Assembly (NCBI GenBank): GCA_025963615.1
Contig: JAOQAL010000199.1
Coordinates: forward strand, 1-7,590
Length of the DNA: 7,590 nt
Source: Chitinophagaceae bacterium
GTDB lineage: Bacteria > Bacteroidota > Bacteroidia > Chitinophagales > Chitinophagaceae
Reading direction: 5' to 3'
Shown: positions 1-5,344 of the stretch, piece after piece
Layout: each line of letters starts with the position of its first letter
Position numbering within the stretch: the stretch's first letter is position 1
Position numbers and translations under genes: made by a program
Notes under the pieces: generated by a model
The model's input: the letters and a program-made list of their open reading frames with translations, nothing else
What the model was told of the DNA's origin: nothing
Database searches by the model: none

Positions 1-860
1 GTCAGTTTGCCGGCTAAAGGCTCCAATGCTTTTGCCGCCTGATCTACCGTATCTATCTGACGAATACCGGCCGGAAACAAAACGCTGCCTGTGGTCAGAA
101 TAATGAAGAACATCACCACATTGGATAAGAGCATCCCGGTGTTAATATCGGTTTTCATGTCTCCCAATACGGCTTTATCAACCACAATCTTTATTTGTCT
201 GTGCGCCATATCTTCCGCTTCCATAGTGGTTTGCCAGAAGAATAGATAGGGGGAGATGGTTGTACCGAGAAGAGCTACAATAATAGAAAGAAAATCCCTG
301 TCAAATTTTAGTTCGGGAATAAATGTATTTTTCGCAATTAATCTCCAATCCTGTTTTACTATAAAGGGAACTATAATATACAGCAATAAACAAACACAAA
401 GCCACTTTAAAATCATGGCTATTTTCTGGTAAGGATAGTTAATGATCACAAACATTAAAATGGCTGTAAACCCAATGCTGAAAGAGAAAACCGGTATGGC
501 AGGGAAAATCATATGCGCTACGGCACCCATGGCTTGTATGTCCGCCCCGATATTTAGTGTAATAGCAGGAAAGCTGAACAAAAGCATAATGTACAGCAAT
601 GGCTTTGAATAGTTGTTCTTTAGGGTAACCGTTAGACCCTGACAGGTAACCAAACCAATTCTTGCGCACATGCCTTGTATGGCGGCCATTAAAGGGAATG
701 TCAATAATGAGGTCCAAAGAGTAGCGAGGCCAAACTGTGCACCAGCCTGCGAATAGGTCGCTATACCGGATGGGTCATCATCGCTGGCCCCGGTAATTAT
801 TCCGGGGCCCAGGGCTTGAAAAAATTTCTTAGCTCTTGCCGAAAAAAATGGTTTGCCCAT
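1..860 (-). CDS. NRAMP-family divalent metal transporter, 3' end outside window
   Basis: Integral inner-membrane transporter of the NRAMP/SLC11 family (LeuT fold), which moves divalent metal ions into the cell. The first 286 codons are uninterrupted; the C-terminus is cut by the window edge. The N-terminus carries the TM1 signature GPGIITGASDDDPSGIATYS (residues 18-37), followed by QFG and CARIGLVT, with hydrophobic segments around residues 46-60, 90-106, 119-150 and 157-176. TM6 carries GTTISPYLFFWQ (199-210). Classical Mn/Fe NRAMPs have DPGN in TM1 and a metal-binding Met in TM6 (MPHN). Here the Asn position is Gly32 and the Met position is Ser203, while Asp29 is kept. The family call is firm. 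The substrate is uncertain and could differ from Mn/Fe, as in the NRAMP-related magnesium transporters. ATG at 860 is the natural start, just ahead of the TM1 motif. The gene lies 62 bases downstream of a small lipoprotein gene. Confidence 0.93.
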   Translation of the reverse strand, partial: MGKPFFSARAKKFFQALGPGIITGASDDDPSGIATYSQAGAQFGLATLWTSLLTFPLMAAIQGMCARIGLVTCQGLTVTLKNNYSKPLLYIMLLFSFPAITLNIGADIQAMGAVAHMIFPAIPVFSFSIGFTAILMFVIINYPYQKIAMILKWLCVCLLLYIIVPFIVKQDWRLIAKNTFIPELKFDRDFLSIIVALLGTTISPYLFFWQTTMEAEDMAHRQIKIVVDKAVLGDMKTDINTGMLLSNVVMFFIILTTGSVLFPAGIRQIDTVDQAAKALEPLAGKL

Positions 861-892
861 TAAATTGATTGGAAATCCTTATTAATCCAATG

Positions 893-900
893 TAAATATA
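893..900 (-). promoter_or_regulatory. Possible -7 element for the transporter gene
   Basis: On the minus strand the sequence TATATTTA fits the Bacteroidota -7 consensus TAnnTTTG at seven of eight positions and would give a leader of about 25-30 bases. No TTG -33 element is seen at the expected distance; that region is a T-rich stretch overlapping the end of the upstream gene. It may be an internal promoter that lets the transporter be expressed separately, or a chance match in AT-rich DNA. Confidence 0.28.
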
Positions 901-922
901 ACCGTGTTATAAAAAAGAAAAA

Positions 923-1279
923 TTAATTTCTATTATGGCCGCGTTTAATCATTTCGTGTACAGCATCCGAAACAATTTTTTTTTCACTGTCGGTAAGTGT
1001 TGAAGTTTCTTCATCATCATATAGCCTGTAAACAATTTTATCGCCACGGTTTTCCGCCTCTAACTTTTTGCCGTTCATTTTATATTTCACATAGCCATTC
1101 CTGGAAATGCTTTTAATAGCCGTGGCATCTTCCGTAAAAGTTATCCTTCCCGAATATTCTATTCTTAGTGAAAAATTATTTTCACTAACGGAGATCACTC
1201 TTTTGCCACGTCCTATATGGCATGAAGTTGTAATGATTATCAACCCCAGCATCGTAACAATAAATTTTAGTTTTTTCAT
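923..1279 (-). CDS. Small predicted lipoprotein, function unknown
   Basis: A 118-residue protein with a lipoprotein-type signal peptide: MKK, a hydrophobic stretch (residues 6-16), then ITTSC with the presumptive lipidated Cys20. The mature part is about 98 residues. It contains a beta-rich segment reading NNFSLRIEYSGRITFTEDAT (34-53), then a SISRNGYVKYKMNGKKL segment, and ends in an acidic-then-basic helix (about residues 91-116). The pattern 'xVxxxGxIxFTxDxxxIxSISxxGYxxxxxxG' recalls a small domain found in Bacteroidota and some proteobacterial proteins near anti-sigma factors or M56 peptidases; that link is from memory and tentative. No catalytic motif is visible. The gene lies 51 bases after the DUF4440 gene and 62 bases before the transporter on the same strand, so co-transcription is possible. 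A role as envelope sensor or partner would be speculation. Confidence 0.72.
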   Translation of the reverse strand: MKKLKFIVTMLGLIIITTSCHIGRGKRVISVSENNFSLRIEYSGRITFTEDATAIKSISRNGYVKYKMNGKKLEAENRGDKIVYRLYDDEETSTLTDSEKKIVSDAVHEMIKRGHNRN

Positions 1280-1330
1280 GACTTAAAATGCTTTTATTTT
1301 CAGAATAGTAAAACCCGGATTCTTTTGGAC

Positions 1331-2326
1331 TTAATGCAGACTTACGACTCTTGCAATTTTCCAACCCTCCACTTTTTTTTGCCAGATAATAATATACTTA
1401 TCAGGTTTTGAATAGCCATTTTCCGGTTCCCTCTTATTAAAGAAACGATGATAACCGGTTTCTACTGCACCATAATTATGAATAGGATAAACCTCAATGC
1501 TACCAGCCACCGGTTGTCTTGTCACTTTTCCGCAGATATTATTTTTAATTGATTCCATGAAGTCATTTAGGGAAGTTGTCAAACCTCCTTTATCATGATA
1601 GAACTCGATACTATCCGCCATTAGTGATCTCATTTTATTAAGGTCACAGGTGTTGTAGGTATCAAAATAAAGACTGTCCAACCCGGCAATGGTGTTATAC
1701 AATTCTTCGGAAACAGGGGTGTACGGGTCCGGTTGATACCTTGTTGTCGTTTGTGCTGATGATGTATTATCAGCTGTTTGGGTATTTACCATATAATCTA
1801 ATTCCCGTACCAATTTCCAATCTCCACCTACCTGCTGCCATGTTCGGGAAAATTTTGATTTTTCCACTAATTTTTCCTCCCCATCTGCCGGTACTATATA
1901 AAAATACTGAGTACCGGTTTGCAGCGCTTCATTCTGATTAAGAGCGTCGACCTGCAAACTGTTTTTCACGATTTCCCGTCTCATCCGGATTCCTTTGCCG
2001 TTATCTTTTTTCGCACAGAATTCCTTGATCTTTTCAATAAATTCTTTCCGTGCTTGCTTTGTTGGGGGAGCTGAATATCCTTTATCCTGGTAAAATACAA
2101 AGCCGTTAGCCAGTATATTTTCGATTTCTCTGTTACTACAGGTATTAAAAACCGCATTAAATAATAGACTGTCTTTAATGGCCAGTTTAGTATGTAGTTC
2201 CTGGGAGGAAGCTTTCTTTTTTTCCTGCGCATTCACCAGGTTGGCTACCGGGCAGGCTGCAAAAAAAAGCAGTATGCCTGCTGGTAAAATATATTTTAGT
2301 TTCATTTTGTATAATTTTTGTCCCAT
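1331..2326 (-). CDS. Exported protein with two tandem DUF4440 (SnoaL-like) domains
   Basis: 331 residues. After an N-terminal signal sequence (hydrophobic core about residues 12-24, likely cut at VNA|QE near residue 33) there are two copies of an NTF2/SnoaL-like DUF4440 domain, at about 50-177 and 213-329, joined by a T/S/Q/P-rich linker (180-205). Each copy has the same landmarks: DSLxF near the start, an FxDK or FYHDKGG-type strand, and a closing W-K-(L/I)-x-R strand (GDWKLVREL; EGWKIARVV). Each also has one Cys in an NTC motif (C63, C227) and a second about 40 residues later (C104, C265), which suggests one disulphide per domain outside the cytoplasm. DUF4440 folds often bind small hydrophobic ligands or act as isomerase-like scaffolds, but no catalytic residues can be assigned here. 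Met8 (position 2305) gives an equally good signal peptide starting MKLKYILP and may be the true start. Confidence 0.86.
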   Translation of the reverse strand: MGQKLYKMKLKYILPAGILLFFAACPVANLVNAQEKKKASSQELHTKLAIKDSLLFNAVFNTCSNREIENILANGFVFYQDKGYSAPPTKQARKEFIEKIKEFCAKKDNGKGIRMRREIVKNSLQVDALNQNEALQTGTQYFYIVPADGEEKLVEKSKFSRTWQQVGGDWKLVRELDYMVNTQTADNTSSAQTTTRYQPDPYTPVSEELYNTIAGLDSLYFDTYNTCDLNKMRSLMADSIEFYHDKGGLTTSLNDFMESIKNNICGKVTRQPVAGSIEVYPIHNYGAVETGYHRFFNKREPENGYSKPDKYIIIWQKKVEGWKIARVVSLH

Positions 2327-2401
2327 GAAATGGAATCTTTTTCTTTAATCAGTTATTGTTTTCTATTCAATACAAGGTTAGTGCATTATTTGGTACTAAG
2401 C

Positions 2402-2421
2402 AAAACATAATACTATGTTTT
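2402..2421. repeat. Perfect 8-bp inverted repeat upstream of the DUF4440 gene
   Basis: AAAACATA (2402-2409) and TATGTTTT (2414-2421) are exact reverse complements separated by four bases (ATAC). The site lies about 75-95 bases upstream of the DUF4440 gene start, a sensible place for a dimeric-regulator operator. The minus-strand right half also resembles a -7 element (TATGTTTT), though no -33 element is seen. It could equally be a chance palindrome in AT-rich DNA. Confidence 0.4.
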
Positions 2422-2523
2422 ATTTGGCCGTAATGTCTGGGCAGCTCTTATATTCAAGCTTATTTTACTTATTATCAATAATTTATGAGGTTTTTAGGGT
2501 ATAGAACATGTCCGCGGCTATTT

Positions 2524-2580
2524 TAGATAAACATTAGCCATTGCGTTATGAGTGGTAAAAAAATGGCTTGTTTAAATCTA
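2524..2580. repeat. Long imperfect inverted repeat (hairpin)
   Basis: The arms 2524-2541 and 2563-2580 pair as a 16-bp stem with two 2-base bulges. The core is AGCCAT with ATGGCT, then ACAAAT-type pairing with TGTTTA, then TAGA pairing with TCTA at the base; the loop is about 21 bases. There is no T-run after the stem, so it is not a standard intrinsic terminator. It sits a few bases left of the MITE-like element, in a gene-free stretch. Its role is unknown: it could be a small repetitive element, a cruciform-forming site or the 3' structure of an untracked transcript. Confidence 0.45.
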
Positions 2581-2587
2581 CCCCAAC

Positions 2588-2727
2588 GAGGCTGTCTCAA
2601 AAGGAATATTTCGCGCAAAGGGCGCGAAGAAGGAAAGAACGCAAAGAGATGAACTATTAAGAATCAATCTTTACTTTCTCAACATCTCTGCGGGATTATT
2701 TTAAAACAATACTTTTGAGACAGCCTC
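2588..2727. mobile_element. MITE-like element with perfect 16-bp terminal inverted repeats
   Basis: GAGGCTGTCTCAAAAG (2588-2603) is matched exactly in reverse complement by CTTTTGAGACAGCCTC (2712-2727), bounding 140 bases with no plausible gene. A second, inner pair (AGAGATG at 2645-2651 and CATCTCT at 2683-2689) would extend a transcript into a nested hairpin. This is the layout of a miniature inverted-repeat transposable element that depends on a transposase encoded elsewhere. The end sequence resembles insertion-sequence termini seen in Bacteroidota (from memory, possibly IS1182-like), so it may also be an IS with its transposase deleted. No clear target-site duplication is visible: the left flank ends in CCCCAAC and the right flank begins CCGGTGG. 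Confidence 0.68.
2612..2646 (+). repeat. Degenerate 9-bp tandem repeat inside the MITE-like element
   Basis: Four consecutive units read CGCGCAAAG, GGCGCGAAG, AAGGAAAG and AACGCAAAG (the third is one base short). The shared pattern is roughly RRCGCRAAG. Such purine-rich CGCAAAG strings recur in intergenic repeats of many Bacteroidota genomes (recollection). They lie in the left half of the 140-bp element only; the right half has no matching array, so the element is not a simple snap-back duplicate. Confidence 0.55.
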
Positions 2728-3013
2728 CCGGTGGATCTTGCTACGATTTTACATTCATTTCCCGCTTGGTTGTTCCCTGAGATAGTTAAGATAAAGCCTT
2801 TAGAGGTCTTCGAACAGCACTGGATTTCTGCATTAAAAGCGAAGGGGCACCATGCATCGGCCGGAACATCATATCCATCGTTTTTAGGTGCTACCCACAA
2901 CGTTGATCCGATGGAACATCGGGTGGATCCTGCCAGGATTTTAGCACTCCTTGCTCTTTTGATTATTCACTGTTGCAGTTAAAATAAAACCTTTACAGAT
3001 TTTCGTTCAACTG
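2728..3013. repeat. Degenerate direct duplication with a 192-193-bp period; no credible gene
   Basis: Two related stretches begin at about 2728 and 2921. Landmarks line up in order: GTGGATC (2731 and 2923), TGC, then GATTTTA (offset 192), then GTTAAxATAAAxCCTTTA (2785 and 2978, offset 193), then TTCG and CA(G/A)C. The roughly 35 bases between these blocks also match at somewhat more than half of positions. The copies therefore look like diverged tandem units about 192 bases long, with the second unit incomplete. Small open frames cross the region on both strands (about 2679-2900 minus and 2731-2982 plus). Neither has a recognisable domain, and a stop interrupts the translation of the second copy, so I do not call a gene. 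The left boundary abuts the end of the MITE-like element. Confidence 0.55.
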
Positions 3014-3023
3014 TAACCGGGAG

Positions 3024-3052
3024 TTCTGAGCCAGTAACGAGACGTAATTTTG
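3024..3052 (+). promoter_or_regulatory. Candidate promoter for the lipocalin-like lipoprotein gene
   Basis: TAATTTTG (3045-3052) matches the Bacteroidota -7 consensus TAnnTTTG exactly, and TTC at 3024-3026, 18 bases upstream, is a near match to the -33 TTG. Transcription would begin near 3058 and leave a leader of about 130 bases before the start at 3188. That leader contains a short GC-rich hairpin, CCCC-TG-GGGG, at about 3117-3126 followed by a T-run, which could act as a weak attenuator. Confidence 0.42.
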
Positions 3053-3187
3053 CGAAGGATTTGTACTTATCCCGATCATCTTTTCCAGTTCAAAAAATAA
3101 AATGATTTGACCGTGCTCCCCTGGGGGTTTTTGCACAATAAAATCAAGGAAACGGAGTTATGTTTAATTAATCCATTTCCGTCTTAT

Positions 3188-3613
3188 ATGAAACTTATCC
3201 TCCCTGTTGGCCTGGTTATATTCAGCTTCCTCTTTGTTATGGTAGCCTGTAGCAAGAACCAGGATTCTATTGGCGACAGGACTATCGCGAATATAGCAGG
3301 AATCTACCAACTCACCGGCTATACCCAAACTATTAAAGACACGACCTATAATACATTTGATACGCTGAGCGCCTGCAGAAAAGATAATCTCGTACGGTTG
3401 AATACCGACATGACCGTCAACTTCATCGATGCGGGTACGCCCTGCTCTTTTCCTGTAAACCGTACCGGTAGCTGGAGATTGGCAGATGGTTACCTGTATC
3501 TCGATGGCAATCCGCTGACGATAAAGAATTTTAATGGGACAACACTTGCTCTTACAGCGATTTCACTATATGAACCGGGCGTGATAAACTTCATAACCTG
3601 GGCAAAAAAATAA
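3188..3613 (+). CDS. Lipocalin-like lipoprotein, function unknown
   Basis: 141 residues from the ATG at 3188. The start is chosen because it gives a clean lipoprotein signal: MKLILP, a hydrophobic core, then MVAC with Cys21 as the lipidation site. The frame is open a further 27 codons upstream but that extension would bury the signal. The mature part reads like the lipocalin-like beta-barrel families of Bacteroidota (PF13648 type): IAGIYQLTGY at the first strand, SACRKDNLVRLNTDMTVNF with Cys63 and the KDN motif, PCSF with Cys86, then GSWRLADGYLYLDG and a C-terminal strand pair. The two cysteines commonly pair in this family. It is probably anchored in the outer or inner membrane and may bind a small ligand; no substrate is inferable. 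It is a stand-alone gene, 286 bases before the serine hydrolase on the same strand. Confidence 0.78.
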   Translation: MKLILPVGLVIFSFLFVMVACSKNQDSIGDRTIANIAGIYQLTGYTQTIKDTTYNTFDTLSACRKDNLVRLNTDMTVNFIDAGTPCSFPVNRTGSWRLADGYLYLDGNPLTIKNFNGTTLALTAISLYEPGVINFITWAKK

Positions 3614-3640
3614 TATTACACCATAGCTTATATTTCAATT

Positions 3641-3665
3641 GCTGAACTAAATTCCTTAATTCAGC
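3641..3665 (+). terminator. Stem-loop after the lipoprotein gene, no T-run
   Basis: GCTGAACTAA and TTAATTCAGC form a 10-bp stem with one mismatch around a 5-base loop (ATTCC), starting 28 bases after the stop codon. The position suggests a 3'-end structure, but no run of T follows, so it may protect the transcript end rather than terminate it. The rest of the gap to the next gene holds no further gene. Confidence 0.35.
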
Positions 3666-3828
3666 GAACAGCAGGTCACCCACTGCCAAATTCTATAAAT
3701 CCGCCGGAAAGAAATATGCCTTCCGCTAATCCCTCTCCGAAGGCTTTGTTATCTTATACCACTAACTGAAATTTAGTTTCCCAGAAGCCGGGAATAACAA
3801 TCATCGGGCTCCGTGTAAAATATAAACT

Positions 3829-3836
3829 TAGGTTTG
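3829..3836 (+). promoter_or_regulatory. Candidate -7 element for the serine hydrolase gene
   Basis: TAGGTTTG matches the TAnnTTTG consensus exactly and would place the transcript start near 3842, about 58 bases before the ATG at 3900. A TTG at the -33 position is not seen, which lowers confidence. GGTTTGT occurs twice here (3831-3837 and 3851-3857), 20 bases apart, and could be a repeated protein-binding site. Confidence 0.38.
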
Positions 3837-3899
3837 TGTAACCTGACAAGGGTTTGTATCATCCTATAACTTTATTCATTGAATTAAATGCATTCCACC

Positions 3900-5249
3900 A
3901 TGAAAAAAATTACCATCCTGGCAGTCACCCTGACCATAGCTCACCTCAGCTTTAGCCAGCCCGCGGGGGAAAAGCTGGATCTATTGGTAACGGCCTATGC
4001 AAAGCAGTATCATTTCAACGGATCCGTGTTGGTAGCTAAAAATGGCACTATCCTGCTGAACAAAGGATATGGATACCGCAATGCCGGCGAAAAAGTTTTG
4101 AATAACGAACAGACTATATTCCAGTTAGGTTCTATCACCAAACAATTTACAAGCGCTATTATCCTGAAACTGCAGGAAGAAAAAAAACTAAGTGTACAGG
4201 ATAAACTTAGTAAATACTTTCCGGACTATCCCAAAGGAGACAGCATCAGCATTGAACAATTGCTGCTGCATATATCCGGCATCTACAGTTATACCAATGA
4301 CAAAAACTTTATGACCAGTGAAGTAACTAAACCGGCCAATCGTGAAAAAATGATGGCCCTGTTCAAAGATAAACCGCTTGACTTTTCACCCGGTACGGGC
4401 TGGAATTATTCCAACAGCGGTTATGCCTTACTGGGATATATCATTGAAAACGTTACGAAGAAGCCGTACGAACAGGCTGTACATAATTATATATTCAATC
4501 CATTGCAAATGACGCATAGCGGTTTTGATTTTGTTCATTTGAAAAGCAAAGAAAAAGCAAAGGGCTATTTCAAACTGAATGATAAGGATACCGCCGCGGC
4601 TCCGGTAGTAGATTCATCTGTTTCCTATTCAGCAGGAGCCATCTATTCCACCACGGGCGATTTGTACAAGTGGCACCAGGCTTTGGAGAATTATACCATC
4701 TTATCCAAAGCGCAACAGGACAAGGCCTATACGCCCGTAAAAAATAATTATGGCTATGGATGGGGAATAGACAGCATCGAAGGCAAAAGAAGGGTTGGGC
4801 ATGGCGGCGGCATACATGGTTTTACTACCAATATCGCGCGGGTCCCGGAAGACGATATATGTATTGTATTGCTAAGCAATGCCTCGGATGGCAGCCTGCA
4901 GGATATTACCAAAAGCATATTTGCCATTTTATATAATAAAGAATACGAGGTTCCAAAAGAACGAATAGCTATTAAAGTACCTGAAGAAACATTGAAGCAA
5001 TATGAAGGGGAATATGAAATACGTCCGGAGCTGCGTGTAATTATTAGCATAAAAGATGGTGAACTACTGGCATCACCCACTGGTCAGTCGCCGGATATCC
5101 TGTATGCTGAAAAGGAAGATTTCTTCTTTGTAAAAACGGAAGACATACAAGTGGAGTTTAAAAGGAATGAGAAAAAAGAAATCGATCGTTTTATCCTTTA
5201 CCAGGGTGGTGCTAAAATAACGTGTAAGAAAATAGCCAGGGGGGATTAG
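3900..5249 (+). CDS. Exported serine hydrolase, class C beta-lactamase / penicillin-binding family, with DUF3471
   Basis: 449 residues from the ATG at 3900, which starts a normal signal peptide (MKKITILAV... cut near SFS|QP). An in-frame ATG four codons earlier (3888) is also possible. The catalytic domain of the PF00144 family spans about residues 25-345. It has SITK (SxxK; nucleophile Ser78 and Lys81), YSN (YxN; Tyr170-Asn172) and HGG (301-303), in place of the KTG box of class C beta-lactamases, as is usual for the esterase/peptidase branch. The C-terminus (about 360-445) has the DUF3471 pattern, with YEGEYEI, GELLASPTGQ, and the closing EFKRNEK...RFILYQGG. Family members are D-aminopeptidases, DD-peptidases, esterases or lactamases; the substrate cannot be read from the sequence. 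It acts in the periplasm. It stands alone, converging on the gene at 5326. Confidence 0.95.
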   Translation: MKKITILAVTLTIAHLSFSQPAGEKLDLLVTAYAKQYHFNGSVLVAKNGTILLNKGYGYRNAGEKVLNNEQTIFQLGSITKQFTSAIILKLQEEKKLSVQDKLSKYFPDYPKGDSISIEQLLLHISGIYSYTNDKNFMTSEVTKPANREKMMALFKDKPLDFSPGTGWNYSNSGYALLGYIIENVTKKPYEQAVHNYIFNPLQMTHSGFDFVHLKSKEKAKGYFKLNDKDTAAAPVVDSSVSYSAGAIYSTTGDLYKWHQALENYTILSKAQQDKAYTPVKNNYGYGWGIDSIEGKRRVGHGGGIHGFTTNIARVPEDDICIVLLSNASDGSLQDITKSIFAILYNKEYEVPKERIAIKVPEETLKQYEGEYEIRPELRVIISIKDGELLASPTGQSPDILYAEKEDFFFVKTEDIQVEFKRNEKKEIDRFILYQGGAKITCKKIARGD

Positions 5250-5250
5250 A

Positions 5251-5320
5251 TGCGGGAGGCGGGATGCTGGATGCGGGAGGCTGGATACTGGATACTGGAT
5301 GCGGGATGCTGGATACTGGA
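5251..5320. repeat. Ten-unit 7-bp tandem repeat between convergent genes
   Basis: Starting two bases after the hydrolase stop codon, ten perfectly phased heptamers fit (T/G)(G/A)C(G/T)GGA. In order they are TGCGGGA, GGCGGGA, TGCTGGA, TGCGGGA, GGCTGGA, TACTGGA, TACTGGA, TGCGGGA, TGCTGGA, TACTGGA, followed by a broken eleventh unit. No unit has an insertion or deletion; variation is confined to the first, second and fourth positions. A 7-bp period cannot keep a reading frame, so it is non-coding on both strands. Similar ATCCAGC-type heptamer arrays occur between genes in other Bacteroidota (recollection). It is prone to slippage and therefore to length variation between strains. Confidence 0.88.
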
Positions 5321-5344
5321 TGCCGCTAGGATCCAGCTTTTTTT
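5308..5344 (+). terminator. Intrinsic terminator of the serine hydrolase gene, built from the repeat array
   Basis: GCTGGAT (5308-5314, in repeat unit 9) is the exact reverse complement of ATCCAGC (5331-5337), which is followed directly by seven T's (5338-5344). Unit 10 offers a second, tighter pairing, CTGGAT (5316-5321) with ATCCAG (loop of 9 bases). The descending arm and T-run lie inside the last codons of the convergent gene, so the two genes' ends overlap functionally. The stem is only 6-7 bp, so efficiency may be moderate. Confidence 0.6.

Noticed and set aside
439..717. 92-residue open frame on the minus strand inside the transporter gene
   Set aside because: It lies on the same strand but out of frame with the NRAMP coding frame, which is uninterrupted from 860 to 1 and matches the family throughout.
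1741..1941. 66-residue plus-strand frame opposite the DUF4440 gene
   Set aside because: It is antisense to the linker and conserved domain, with no features of its own.
2240..2305. Lipobox FFAAC in the DUF4440 protein
   Set aside because: Phe at the -3 position is unusual, and a good signal peptidase I site (VNA|QE) follows, so a soluble periplasmic or secreted protein is preferred.
2679..2982. Overlapping small frames on both strands over the duplicated repeat
   Set aside because: There is no recognised domain, start context or conservation; the minus frame needs a TTG start and spans the MITE boundary. Kept as a repeat, not a gene.
5251..5320. CRISPR-like array
   Set aside because: The 7-bp units have no spacers between them, so it is a simple tandem repeat.
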